Of a stretch of DNA of 51,065 nucleotides, positions 42,341-50,658 are shown piece by piece (the stretch's first letter is position 1; each line of letters starts with the position of its first letter). The stretch spans positions 151,192-202,256 of the forward strand of contig NZ_BMRO01000010.1 of NCBI RefSeq assembly GCF_014648675.1. The letters run 5' to 3'. The notes below the pieces were generated by a model. It saw nothing but the letters and a program-made list of their open reading frames with translations. It ran no database searches and had not been told where the DNA came from. The stretch is from Actinomadura livida (GTDB taxonomy: Bacteria; Actinomycetota; Actinomycetes; Streptosporangiales; Streptosporangiaceae). The translations under genes and the position numbers were made by a program.

Positions 42341-43003
42341 TCAGGGGTCGGTGGGGCGCATGCCGGCGCGCATCGCGAGCGTGATGGCCTCCAGCGCGGA
42401 GTGCATGTCGAGCTTCGAGAGCAGGTTCTGCGTGTGGGTGCGGACGGTGTTCGCCGACAGGCCCAGCCGCTCCGCGATCTCCGCGCGGCCGAGGCCGTCC
42501 ACCATGCACTGCAGGACCTCGCGTTCGCGCGGCGTCAGCCCGGCCAGGAGCGCGGCCCCGCCGACCGGCTCCCCGTCGCCGCGCACGAGCCGGCGCAGCA
42601 CCTCGCCGAGCACGTCCGGCGGGATCCAGCCGCCCCGCCGGGCCGCGGACCTGATCACCCGGGCGACGAGGTCCGCGCTCTCGGTCTTCTCCAGCCAGCC
42701 CACGGCGCCGCGCCGGACGGCCTGGACCAGCGCGTCCAGATCGCTCATCGCGGTCAGCACGACGACCCGCACGTCGGGGTGCGCTTCGCGGACCCGGTCC
42801 AGGACGTCGAGCCCGTTCTCCGCGCCGAGCGTCAGGTCCAGGACGAGCACCCGCGGGCGCTCGGTGGCGGTCAGCGCGAGGGCGCGCCGCACATCGGCGG
42901 CGATCGGCAGGATCACCAGATCGGGCTCGCGCCCCAGCCGGGCCGCGAGGGCCTCGGCGAAGAGCGCGTGATCGTCCACGATGAGGACGCGGGTCGGTTG
43001 CAT
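42341..43003 (-). CDS. NarL/LuxR-family response regulator, orphan
   Basis: A 220-residue regulator. The receiver has DDH (10-12), phosphorylated Asp56 in LVLDLTLG, Thr in VVLTAM, and Lys in WLEKTE. The HTH is LTPREREVLQCMVDGLGRAEIAERLGLSANTVRTHTQNLLSKLDMHS. No sensor kinase gene is adjacent. Its gene ends 110 bp upstream of the glycan operon on the same strand, so it is the likely regulator of that operon. It may also act on the divergent galE-like gene. ATG 43003 gives the standard receiver start; only a weak GGTGG precedes it. Confidence 0.9.
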   Translation of the reverse strand: MQPTRVLIVDDHALFAEALAARLGREPDLVILPIAADVRRALALTATERPRVLVLDLTLGAENGLDVLDRVREAHPDVRVVVLTAMSDLDALVQAVRRGAVGWLEKTESADLVARVIRSAARRGGWIPPDVLGEVLRRLVRGDGEPVGGAALLAGLTPREREVLQCMVDGLGRAEIAERLGLSANTVRTHTQNLLSKLDMHSALEAITLAMRAGMRPTDP

Positions 43004-43302
43004 CCACCGACGATGACCGCTGCCGGCGCGCGGGGGATCCTGCAAATGCTGTACTCGCCCGCCCGCCGCACCCGTCCGCCCGCCGCCCGTTTCGGACGTC
43101 CGCCGGGCCGTCCGGCGCGCTCCCGGGATCCCCGCTGGTGACGGCCGCAGAAGAACTCGTGCGCGGACGTCCGGAGGGTCCCGCCGGTTCACCGGCGTCC
43201 GGACCCGGTCACCTGGGGTGCGGGCCGTTGACCCTCCGCGACCGCCTCCTGATCCTGAGCGTGACCAGTTTCAGGGGACGCACGGCTGTCAGGGGATGCC
43301 AC

Positions 43303-44307
43303 ATGAAAGTCCTGATCACCGGGGGAGCCGGTTTCATCGGCAGCACCATCGCCTCCGCCTTCGCCGAACGCGGAGTGACGCCCGTGGTGCTCGACAGCCT
43401 CGTCACGGGCCGGCCGGAGTTCACCGACGGGAGGATCTTCTACCGGGGCGACATCGGCGACGGCGAGCTGGTGGACCGGATCTTCCGGGAGCACCCCGAC
43501 ATCGTCACGACCGTCCACTGCGCCGCACTGATCGTGGTGCCCGACTCGATGGCCGACCCGCTGCGCTACTACCGGGTCAACCTCAGCAAGACCCTCGACC
43601 TCGCCGGCCACCTCATCCGCAACGGCCGGGACCGGCTGATCTTCGCGTCCACCGCGGGGATGTACCGCCCCGAGCCGGACCTCTCGGTGTCGGAGACCTC
43701 CGCGCTGGAGCCCCAGAACCCCTACACCCGCTCGAAGATGATGGCCGAGCTGCTGATGGAGGACCTCACCAAGGCGTCGAGGCTGCGGGTGGTCTCGCTG
43801 CGCTACCTCAACCCGATCGGCGCGGACCCGCGGCTGCGGACCGGCCTGCAGAGCAGCAAGCCCACGCACGCCCTCGGCAAGATGATCGAGTGCCACGACC
43901 TCGGCGTCCCCTTCAAGATCACCGGGGTGGACTGGCCGACGCGGGACGGCACGGCGATCCGCGACTACATCCACGTCTGGGACATCGCCCGCGCCTTCTA
44001 CGAGGCCGCCCTGCGCTTCGACTCGATCATCCCGCCGCTGGGGGACCGCTCCGGCTACCAGGTGATCAACCTCGGCACGGGCGACGGGACCACCGTCCGC
44101 GAGCTGGTGGACGCCTTCCGGGAGGTCGTCGGCGACGGCTTCCGGGCCGAGGACGCCCCCGCCCGCCCCGGGGACGTCGTCGGCGCGTTCGTCGACCCGG
44201 CCAAGGCGCGGGACCTGCTCGGCTGGAAGGCCGAGTACACCATCGAGGACGCCATCCGCCACTCCCTCCAGTGGGCCGAACGCCGGCGCGAACTCGCCGC
44301 GTCCTGA
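43303..44307 (+). CDS. galE: UDP-glucose 4-epimerase-like NAD-dependent sugar epimerase
   Basis: A 334-residue extended SDR. The NAD loop is MKVLITGGAGFIGS at the very N-terminus. The catalytic set is Ser-Thr in FASTAGMY and Tyr-x3-Lys in NPYTRSK. Substrate-side motifs RYLNPIGADP and RDYIHVWDIA match GalE; the latter replaces the usual RDYIHVxDLA. It should interconvert UDP-glucose and UDP-galactose or their N-acetyl forms and feed the neighbouring glycan operon. AGGGGA lies 6 bp before ATG 43303; the frame is open back to 43138 but without a ribosome site. A strong hairpin follows at 44325-44375. Confidence 0.9.
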   Translation: MKVLITGGAGFIGSTIASAFAERGVTPVVLDSLVTGRPEFTDGRIFYRGDIGDGELVDRIFREHPDIVTTVHCAALIVVPDSMADPLRYYRVNLSKTLDLAGHLIRNGRDRLIFASTAGMYRPEPDLSVSETSALEPQNPYTRSKMMAELLMEDLTKASRLRVVSLRYLNPIGADPRLRTGLQSSKPTHALGKMIECHDLGVPFKITGVDWPTRDGTAIRDYIHVWDIARAFYEAALRFDSIIPPLGDRSGYQVINLGTGDGTTVRELVDAFREVVGDGFRAEDAPARPGDVVGAFVDPAKARDLLGWKAEYTIEDAIRHSLQWAERRRELAAS

Positions 44308-44324
44308 CCGGCCGATCCGCTCCC

Positions 44325-44375
44325 GGGCCCGCCGCACCGCCTCCCCCCATCTCGCGGAGGCGGTGCGCCGGGCCC
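44325..44375 (+). terminator. Hairpin terminator after galE
   Basis: GGGCCCGCCGCACCGCCTCC (44325-44344) pairs with GGAGGCGGTGCGCCGGGCCC (44356-44375) with one mismatch, 17 bp after the stop codon. The downstream stretch to 44551 is AT-rich for this genome and contains TATAGT at 44501-44506, a possible -10 box for the next gene. Confidence 0.75.
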
Positions 44376-44551
44376 GGCTCGTCGTGTTCCTCCCGTGCCG
44401 GGGGCATCCCGTGCCATCCGCCCCACATACCCGGCCCACGCCGCTATGTCGCGTAAAGAAGCCAGTGGTTACTCTATGTGTTTCTTTGGATACTTAGAGT
44501 TATAGTGTCGCTGTTCTGTACGGGTGGGGCAGGTGTGCGGACTGAGGAATC

Positions 44552-45484
44552 ATGAAACGAGCATGCAGGGACAGGCGTGTCCGGATCATCATGGTGACCG
44601 CCATGGTCCTGGCCGCTCCGGCCATGCTGATCGTCCCGAAGGCGCGGACGGATCTCGTCCGCGCCTGCGGCTGTGTCGTCGACGTCTCCTGCGCCTCGCG
44701 GGATCTCTCCGGCGAGGGGCCGTTACCGGGAAACGTGCCGTACTCCGCCGCACGGGCGGCGCTGCGGCGAAATTCCGGTGACAACGCGGACGCCGGCCGG
44801 GATTCCGCCGTCTCGATCCCCGTGGACGACGCCGGCCTCGACCTCAAGTTCAGTTTCTACCGGGGAATCGGCGGCGGGGTGACCAGTACGCTCACCCGGG
44901 ACGCCATGGCGCTCACCTTCGAAGGAGGCGCCGGCGTCGGCGGCTCCTTTTCCGTGGGCTCGGCGCTGGGAATGCGGAACACCGGGCTCTCCTACGAGGC
45001 ACGGGCCTCGATGAGCGGCCGGCTGCGCTTTCTCAACCCGCCGGACTTCGGCCTCACGATGTCGGGGGACGGCCGGCTGCAGGCGTATATGGACGTCAAG
45101 ACGTCGCACTTCCGCACCCGTTTCCGGTCCAGGTACGTCTCACTTCCCGAAGTGGACGTCGTGGGGCAGGACGTGGCGCCGATGACCCGGCGTTCCTGGA
45201 GTCTCGGCACGGAGTTCAAAGTCGCCAGCGCCTATACGGTGAAAATACCCTGGGGGCGTTTCTTCCACGTATGGGAATGGATTTCCGGACTGGCTCCCGG
45301 GGACTGGGATTCCCGGCCCCCGCCCCCGCCGCCATCCGTCGACCACCCCGATTATGCGGCGGTGCTCGGCCGCACGGTGTTCAAGCATCCGCGCGCTTCC
45401 AGACCGCGCGGGAGCGGGCGCCGGGTGCGCGTCACGGTCCGCACCGTCGCGCCGCGGAAACTGTCCGTCCTGCGGGCGGCCTGA
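44552..45484 (+). CDS. Secreted or membrane-anchored protein of unknown function
   Basis: A 310-residue protein. The start has basic residues and then a hydrophobic helix (IIMVTAMVLAAPAMLIV, about 13-29), a signal sequence or anchor. Cys39, Cys41 and Cys47 follow. The body is predicted mainly beta, with Gly-rich segments (FEGGAGVGGSFSVGSALG) and alternating polar/hydrophobic stretches (LKFSFYRGIGGG, GRLQAYMDVKTSHFRTRFRSRYVSL). The end is Pro-rich and then strongly basic. GAGGAATC precedes ATG 44552. The upstream DNA is AT-rich compared with the region. I recognise no family. Confidence 0.7.
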   Translation: MKRACRDRRVRIIMVTAMVLAAPAMLIVPKARTDLVRACGCVVDVSCASRDLSGEGPLPGNVPYSAARAALRRNSGDNADAGRDSAVSIPVDDAGLDLKFSFYRGIGGGVTSTLTRDAMALTFEGGAGVGGSFSVGSALGMRNTGLSYEARASMSGRLRFLNPPDFGLTMSGDGRLQAYMDVKTSHFRTRFRSRYVSLPEVDVVGQDVAPMTRRSWSLGTEFKVASAYTVKIPWGRFFHVWEWISGLAPGDWDSRPPPPPPSVDHPDYAAVLGRTVFKHPRASRPRGSGRRVRVTVRTVAPRKLSVLRAA

Positions 45485-45671
45485 TGACCCGCGCCACCCG
45501 TCCCCGGGTGGCGTCATCGGCGGAAGGAGCGTGCGGGGTCGGCCGACGGACGCGCCAGCGCGAGGCCGCCGACGTCGGCAGGGCGGAAGTAAGCGTGCGG
45601 TGACCCCGCCCTTCCTGCCGGGCGGCGGCGGGTGCCATGCTGGCCCGCACCACAAAGGTTGAGGAGATTGT

Positions 45672-46940
45672 ATGGATTTCCATCTTCCGGAGGAGCTGAC
45701 CCGGCGTCTTGCGGACCTGGACGCGTTCATCGAGCGGGAGATCGTGCCGCTGCAGGCCCAGGACGACAACGAGCGGTTCTTCGACCACCGCCGCGAGTAC
45801 TCCCGTACCGATTTCGAGAACGGGGGTGTGCCGCGCACGGAGTGGGAGGAACTGCTGGGTGAGATGTTCCGCCGCGCGGACGCGGCGGGGTGGCTGCGCT
45901 ACGGCCTGCCGGAGGAGGCCGGGGGTTCGGGTGGGACGAACCTGGAGATGGCGGTGATCCGCGAGCATCTGGCGCACAAGGGGCTCGGCCTGCACAACGA
46001 CCTGCAGAACGAGGCGTCCGTCGTCGGGAACTTCCCGTTCGCGCACATGCTGCTGGAGTTCGGGACGCCCGAGCAGAAGCAGGAGTACCTGGAGCCGATG
46101 CTGACCGGCGCCAAGCGGATCGGCTTCGGGCTGACCGAGCCCGATCACGGTAGCGACGCGACCTGGATGCAGACCAGCGCGGTCCGCGACGGCGGCGACT
46201 GGGTCGTCAACGGCGCCAAGCGGTTCAACTCGGGGATGCACTCGGCCACCCACGACGTGGTGTTCGCCCGGACCGGCGGCGAGCCCGGCGACGCCCGCGG
46301 GAGCACCGCGTTCTTCGTGCCGACCGACGCGCCGGGCTTCTCGGTCGACTTCCACTGGTGGACCTTCAACATGCCCACCGACCACGCCGAGGTGACCATC
46401 CGCGATGTGCGGGTGCCGCACTCCGCGGTCTTCGGGGAGGTGGGCGAGGGGCTCGCGGTGGCGCAGACGTTCGTGCACGAGAACCGGATCCGCCAGGCGG
46501 CCTCCGGGGTCGGGGCCGGGCAGTACTGCATCGACCGCAGCGTGGCCTACGCGCGTGAGCGGGTCACGTTCGGGCGGCCGCTGGCCACCCGGCAGGCGAT
46601 CCAGTGGCCGCTGGTGGAGTTGCAGACCGAGGCCGAGATGCTGCGCGGCCTGGTCCGCAAGACCGCCTGGGAGCTGGACCGCGTCCCGCACATGGAGATC
46701 AGCGACCGGGTCTCGATGTGCAACTACCGGGCCAACCGGTTCGTGTGCGACGCCGCCGACCGCGCCATGCAGGTCCACGGCGGCCTCGGCTACACCCGGC
46801 ACACCCCGTTCGAGCACATCTACCGCCACCACCGCCGCTACCGCATCACCGAAGGAGCCGAGGAGATCCAGATGCGCAGGGTCGCCGGCTACCTGTTCGG
46901 CTTCGCCGGCCCGCACAAGGTCGCCGACGCCAAGGGCTGA
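45672..46940 (+). CDS. Acyl-CoA dehydrogenase
   Basis: A 422-residue FAD enzyme of the acyl-CoA dehydrogenase family, which oxidises an acyl-CoA to the enoyl-CoA. The N-terminal helical domain starts MDFHLPEELTRRLADLDAFI. The FAD-binding segment is GFGLTEPDHGSDATWMQTSA, with DWVVNGAKRFNSG after it. The C-terminal helical domain has YARERVTFGRPLA and the late MQVHGGLGYTRHTPFEHIYRHHRRYRITEGAEEIQMRR, whose EGAEEIQ segment is near the FAD. GAGGAG stands before ATG 45672. It is longer than the usual 380-390 residues, mainly through the N-terminal insert RREYSRTDFENGG. It stands alone; the DNA after it carries no sure gene. Confidence 0.93.
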   Translation: MDFHLPEELTRRLADLDAFIEREIVPLQAQDDNERFFDHRREYSRTDFENGGVPRTEWEELLGEMFRRADAAGWLRYGLPEEAGGSGGTNLEMAVIREHLAHKGLGLHNDLQNEASVVGNFPFAHMLLEFGTPEQKQEYLEPMLTGAKRIGFGLTEPDHGSDATWMQTSAVRDGGDWVVNGAKRFNSGMHSATHDVVFARTGGEPGDARGSTAFFVPTDAPGFSVDFHWWTFNMPTDHAEVTIRDVRVPHSAVFGEVGEGLAVAQTFVHENRIRQAASGVGAGQYCIDRSVAYARERVTFGRPLATRQAIQWPLVELQTEAEMLRGLVRKTAWELDRVPHMEISDRVSMCNYRANRFVCDAADRAMQVHGGLGYTRHTPFEHIYRHHRRYRITEGAEEIQMRRVAGYLFGFAGPHKVADAKG

Positions 46941-47297
46941 GGAGCGGCGCGGTGCGAGCGACCAAGGCCCTGCTCACCCACCGCACGCACCGCGGCCGCG
47001 ACGGCCGGCCTGCTGGGGCGGACGGCGACGTCTTCCCAAGCCACGGTCATCGAAGTGAACCGTGTCGCCGATCACGCTCCCGGGCAGTCGCACCTCCCCA
47101 GGGCCCTGCCCGACCGGCGTCCTCTGGGGCGCCGCCGGAGCCACGGATCTGGGCGGCGGTGCTGAGGCTCGGTGTGATCTGCCCTCGGCCTTTGACGACA
47201 CCGTCCACAGCACACCCATGAGGCACTGAGCAGCGTGATGGGCGGCTGCATCTTCTGGCGGAACGGGTGCGCAGCCGAAGGACGGGGCGGCCGAAGT
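46941..47297. other. Gene-poor stretch with one doubtful ORF
   Basis: No gene is convincing in these 357 bp. GTG 46951 opens a 90-codon frame to 47221 with GGAG just upstream, but the predicted peptide is Arg/Pro/Ser-rich and resembles an out-of-frame product. It could be the decayed start of a gene once linked to the acyl-CoA dehydrogenase. I see no strong hairpin. Confidence 0.4.
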
Positions 47298-48560
47298 TCA
47301 GGCGGCCTGATTCCAAGGGGGTGGACGGCCGACCGCGATGGGCGTCCCGGTTTCGCGTCCGACGTCGGTTCCGGGCTGCTGGAGGCGGTAGCTGTAGCGG
47401 CCTTCGGTATCTCGGCGGACCGTGATCCGACCAGGGTGCGCGGCCTTGTACCGGTTGTGGAATCCGCAGGTGAGAGTGAGCTGGTCGATGTCGGTGGGGC
47501 TGTTGCCCAGCGCCCATCCGTTGACGTGGTCGACCTCGCTCAACGTCCCGGGGACTTCGCAGCCCACCACCGCGCACGTGGGGTAGAGGGCCTCAAGGAC
47601 CCGTCGCTGCCCAGGTGTGGCGAACCGTTCCCGGTAGCCGAGGTAGAGCGGCACGTGACCGCGTCCCAGCAGCAGGGGCGAGACCCCGGCCGCCAGAGCG
47701 ATCCGGCGAGCCTGCTCGGCGGGGATGGGAGTACCGTCGGTCAGTCTTCCGGGTGCGGTGCCGCCGGTGAGGGTGTCCAGGTCGCAGATGACGGTGACCT
47801 TGGTGGCCTTGTGCCCGCCCGACAGCACGGAGGACAACGCCGCCGCGGTCCGCTCGGACAGGTCACGGCGGTCATCGCTACCGGCGGGCTTGGCGAGCGG
47901 CCCGAGCGTTCCGTCCCAGATGGCGGCGTCTTCGGCGTTCAGCCATCCCTTGATGTACCGCCCGCCGTCCAGGGAACGCGTCGAGTCGATCCAGGACCGG
48001 TCATAGCCCCGTTGAGCACCGTCGGGTGCGGGTTCGGTGCCATCCCGCTCTGCGATCACGTCGCGGATACGGCGGCCGAACGAAGCCACCTTCCCAGCGG
48101 AGAAGTCCTGGTCGACCATGCCGAGCAGGATCTTCTCGGCTGCTGCGCAGTCCTCATCGTCAAGCCGGGCGACCGCTCCCGCGATGGTGGCGGCGTAGCC
48201 GAGGGGCAGGTCACCGGCGCTCCACCGTCCGGTGACCTCGGTCAGGCGGTGCCGCTGCCGGGCGAGGACGAGCCGTTCCTTGGCTCGGGCGTCGCGCATG
48301 CCGAGCCGGTTGCGCAGCCACGACTGCGTGGACGGGAAACCCCAGCGCTGCACCTCACGACCGGCGTCCACAACGGAGACGAATCCAGTGAGGGCGGCCT
48401 CGTTCATGTCGTTGGCCGTGGAAAGGGCTTCGGTGAGTTCCAGGCAGGCGGCCGCCGATTCAGGCGGCTCACGCCGGGCGAGCTCGGCCGCGATCGCGGA
48501 CGCGGCGTTCACCAATTCCATGGTGGACGCCACCGCCAGATCGACCGCAACTCTTTCCAT
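47298..48560 (-). CDS. DUF222/13E12-repeat protein with HNH endonuclease domain
   Basis: A 420-residue protein. The N-terminal 250-odd residues are the helical DUF222 (13E12) region. The C-terminal domain is an HNH nuclease fold: the zinc-type Cys in YPTCAVVGCEVP, DHVNGWALGNSPTDIDQL with the central D-H pair, then CGFHNRYKAAHPG with His-Asn. Such proteins are numerous and often multi-copy in actinobacteria; their role is unproven, with mobile-element origin suspected. GAGG lies just before ATG 48560. The flanks are noticeably more AT-rich than the rest of the window and the gene has fewer GC-rich third positions, which suggests later arrival. Confidence 0.9.
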   Translation of the reverse strand: MERVAVDLAVASTMELVNAASAIAAELARREPPESAAACLELTEALSTANDMNEAALTGFVSVVDAGREVQRWGFPSTQSWLRNRLGMRDARAKERLVLARQRHRLTEVTGRWSAGDLPLGYAATIAGAVARLDDEDCAAAEKILLGMVDQDFSAGKVASFGRRIRDVIAERDGTEPAPDGAQRGYDRSWIDSTRSLDGGRYIKGWLNAEDAAIWDGTLGPLAKPAGSDDRRDLSERTAAALSSVLSGGHKATKVTVICDLDTLTGGTAPGRLTDGTPIPAEQARRIALAAGVSPLLLGRGHVPLYLGYRERFATPGQRRVLEALYPTCAVVGCEVPGTLSEVDHVNGWALGNSPTDIDQLTLTCGFHNRYKAAHPGRITVRRDTEGRYSYRLQQPGTDVGRETGTPIAVGRPPPWNQAA

Positions 48561-48750
48561 GCCTCAATTCTAAGGCCCACCCACCCCTCTAAAAGCCCAT
48601 AGCGGGGAGCCAAAATTGTCACCCTTAAGCCACGTCGGAGTTCGCGGCGACCAACAAAAGAACTAACCCGAAAATTCGGGCACCGCCTCGCCTAGCTGAA
48701 CCTGCCGCCCACCCCATCGACTCCGTGTCACAAAAGAAACGAAGCAAATT

Positions 48751-48807
48751 GAAGGGCCAACGCTGAAGGGCCAACACTGAAAGGGTCAACGCTGGAAGGG
48801 CTGACGG
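48751..48807. repeat. Four imperfect tandem 14-bp repeats
   Basis: GAAGGGCCAACGCT (48751-48764) is followed by GAAGGGCCAACACT, GAAAGGGTCAACGCT and GGAAGGGCTGACGG. The 14-15 bp period is not a multiple of three, so the array is not coding. Confidence 0.85.
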
Positions 48808-48823
48808 CGGAGCTTCTTGGCTG

Positions 48824-48863
48824 GCGGTGGGGGCGGCCCCGTAAGCAGCGCCGCCCCCACCGC
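48824..48863 (-). terminator. Hairpin downstream of the DUF397 gene
   Basis: GCGGTGGGGGCGGC (48824-48837) pairs perfectly over 14 bp with GCCGCCCCCACCGC (48850-48863) around a 12-nt loop. It lies about 80 bp beyond the DUF397 stop codon in its direction of transcription. Confidence 0.65.
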
Positions 48864-48944
48864 ACGGCCGCCGAATATGGGCTCGCGAACCACGAACTGC
48901 GGCTACGTACAGCCAGCACGCGAACCCGACAGGGCCCCCGGAGA

Positions 48945-49130
48945 TCAGGCGTTCTTCAGAGACCGGGTCAGGTTCTTGAAGTCATGGGGGGTGAGGAGGA
49001 GCTTGGCTCCGTGGGGGTTCTTGCTGTCGCGGATGGCGACGGTGTCGCTGATGCGGGCGACTTCGACGCAGTCGCCGCCATTGTTGGAGCTGCGGCTCGA
49101 CTTGCGCCATACGGCGGTGCTCAGGTCCAC
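48945..49130 (-). CDS. DUF397 protein
   Basis: A 61-residue protein consisting of one DUF397 domain: STAVWRKSSRSSNNGGDCVEVA, then VAIRDSKNPHGAKLLLTP and a helical end. In Streptomyces and relatives these genes nearly always follow an XRE/DUF5753 regulator, and some pairs behave as toxin-antitoxin-like or development regulators. Here the upstream partner is only a broken remnant (49121-49341). GTG 49130 has GAAGGA 4 bp upstream. The start overlaps the remnant's final codons, which keeps the old operon overlap. Confidence 0.88.
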   Translation of the reverse strand: MDLSTAVWRKSSRSSNNGGDCVEVARISDTVAIRDSKNPHGAKLLLTPHDFKNLTRSLKNA

Positions 49131-49341
49131 TTTTCCTTCGCCACCTTTGCTATCAGTTCGAGGACTGGTCCACCGGGTACGCGGCGGACTGAATTGACGC
49201 CAACAGCCCGGTGAGCCGTTTGATTTCGAGGCGATCGGTGGTCGTGTCGCCGCTGACTGCGTTGTCTTTGTACCCTACCTCGCCGCCATCCGGGAGAATT
49301 CCGAGAGCGGCGGCCGCCGTGGGAAAGTAGGTGCGACGTCT
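49121..49341 (-). pseudogene. 3' remnant of an XRE/DUF5753 regulator gene
   Basis: The minus-strand frame from 49341 to a stop at 49153-49155 reads like the end of a DUF5753 domain (LGILPDGGEVGYKDNAVSG, then RLEIKRLTGLLASIQSAAYP). The family's usual ending, here LELIAKVAKEKW, continues in a different frame to 49121, so a frameshift lies near 49155-49165. Upstream an in-frame stop (49342-49344) cuts the rest, and no HTH region is found before the acetate kinase gene. The remnant directly precedes the DUF397 gene, as an intact partner would. Confidence 0.6.
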
Positions 49342-49554
49342 TCAAATCTCCCGCGTGCGCGAAGAAGTGGCTCGTTCATAACTTGCAGAGGAAATCCAAC
49401 GTGGAACCGGGGGCGCCTACATCGGCCGTACGGTCGTCACCGAATTGGCCACAACATCCCAGGAACACCGACACGGACTTGTTTTCCATGCGCCCTCTCC
49501 CAGGCCAGAGCCCATCATCAGCGGAGTTCGACCGCCGGTCGGGGCGGCTGGGTC

Positions 49555-50622
49555 TTACTCGTTACCGAGGACCCGGCGGGTCCCGGTGGCGATCTCCAGG
49601 TCCTCGCGGGCCTCGATCACGAGTGTGCGGACGGAGGCGCCGGGAGCCGTGATGTCGGTGTCGTCGTCCGCCGCCGTGTTGCGGTCCGGGTCGATGGAGA
49701 CGCCGAGGTAGGCGAGATCTTCGGCCAGGCGCATCCGCACGGACGGGTCGTGTTCGCCGACGCCCCCCGTGAACACCAGGGCATCGAGACCGCCGAGCGA
49801 GGCGGTCATCGCGGCGGCGCAGGCGCGGAGCCGGTGGTGGTAGACGTCCAGGGCGGCCAGCGCGTCCGCGTCCCGTTCCGCGGCCAGTGCGCGGATGCAG
49901 CGCATGTCGCCGATCCCGGTGAGGCCGCGCAGTCCCGAGTCGCGCTCCAGCGCGGTGTTGACGTCCTCCGCGGAGAGGCCGTGCCTGACCAGCCACAGCG
50001 GGATGCCGGGGTCGACGCTGCCCGCCCGGGACGCCATGACCAGGCCCTCCAGCGGCGTGAACCCCATCGTGGTGTCGACCGAGCGGCCCTCGGCGACGGC
50101 GCAGAGGGACGCCCCGGCGCCGAGGTGGCAGACGACCGTCCGCGTGGGGACGGTGCCGAGCATCTCGGCCGTCCGGCGGACGGCGTAGGCGAACGACAGG
50201 CCGTGGAACCCGTAGCGGCGCAGCCCGAACCGGCGGCGCCACTCCTCGGGGAGCGCGTACGTGGCGGCGGCGTCCGGGAGGGTGGCGTGGAACGAGGTGT
50301 CGAAGCAGGCGACGGCGGGGACGCCCGGCAGCGCCGCGGTGATCTCCGCCAGCGCCTCCAGCGACGCCGGCTGGTGCAGCGGCGCCAGGTCGGCCAGCTC
50401 GTGCAGCCGCCCGGTCACCTTGGCGTCGATGAGCACCGGCCCGGGGAAGTCGGTGCCGCCGTGGACGAACCGCAGGCCGACCGCGTCCGGGGGCGGCATG
50501 TCGGTCACCATCGGGGCCATCTCGTGGCCGACTCCGGACTCCACCGCGAGGACGGTGTCGTCGTCGTCCAGGAGGCTCACCTTCAGGCTGCTCGACCCGG
50601 GGTTGACCGTGAGTACCCTCAT
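49555..50622 (-). CDS. ackA: Acetate kinase, short form
   Basis: A 355-residue acetate/propionate kinase-family protein, converting acetyl phosphate and ADP to acetate and ATP. It keeps the N-terminal LTVNPGSSSLKVSLL, RFVHGG, CFDTSFH, RYGFHGLSF, TMGFTPLEG and FTGGVGEHD. It is about 40 residues shorter than typical AckA. The HLGNG loop reads HLGAGASL, with Asn replaced by Ala, and GIGEN is GVGEH. GGAG lies 5 bp before ATG 50622; GTG 50625 is too close to it. It is 36 bp downstream of the phosphoketolase gene, so the pair makes ATP from xylulose-5-phosphate or fructose-6-phosphate through acetyl phosphate. Confidence 0.9.
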   Translation of the reverse strand: MRVLTVNPGSSSLKVSLLDDDDTVLAVESGVGHEMAPMVTDMPPPDAVGLRFVHGGTDFPGPVLIDAKVTGRLHELADLAPLHQPASLEALAEITAALPGVPAVACFDTSFHATLPDAAATYALPEEWRRRFGLRRYGFHGLSFAYAVRRTAEMLGTVPTRTVVCHLGAGASLCAVAEGRSVDTTMGFTPLEGLVMASRAGSVDPGIPLWLVRHGLSAEDVNTALERDSGLRGLTGIGDMRCIRALAAERDADALAALDVYHHRLRACAAAMTASLGGLDALVFTGGVGEHDPSVRMRLAEDLAYLGVSIDPDRNTAADDDTDITAPGASVRTLVIEAREDLEIATGTRRVLGNE

Positions 50623-50658
50623 CACCGCTCCTCAGTAGCACTCCGTCACCGGAGGGTC

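Larger units (their letters stand above)
48561..48944. other. AT-rich intergenic region with repeats and a hairpin
   Basis: 384 bp without a gene. The first half (48570-48760) has many A/T runs such as CACAAAAGAAACGAAGC. It holds the tandem repeat at 48751-48807 and the hairpin at 48824-48863. No tRNA-like or coding signal was found. Confidence 0.7.

Noticed and set aside
43138..43302. Longer galE start
   Set aside because: The NAD loop must lie at the N-terminus, and ATG 43303 has AGGGGA at proper spacing.
47298..48560. HNH protein as a homing endonuclease or insertion sequence
   Set aside because: It is a standard DUF222/13E12 protein; no terminal inverted repeats, target duplication or interrupted host gene is visible.
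48728..48919. Minus-strand ORF across the 14-bp repeats
   Set aside because: Repeat period is not a multiple of three and the peptide shows no domain.
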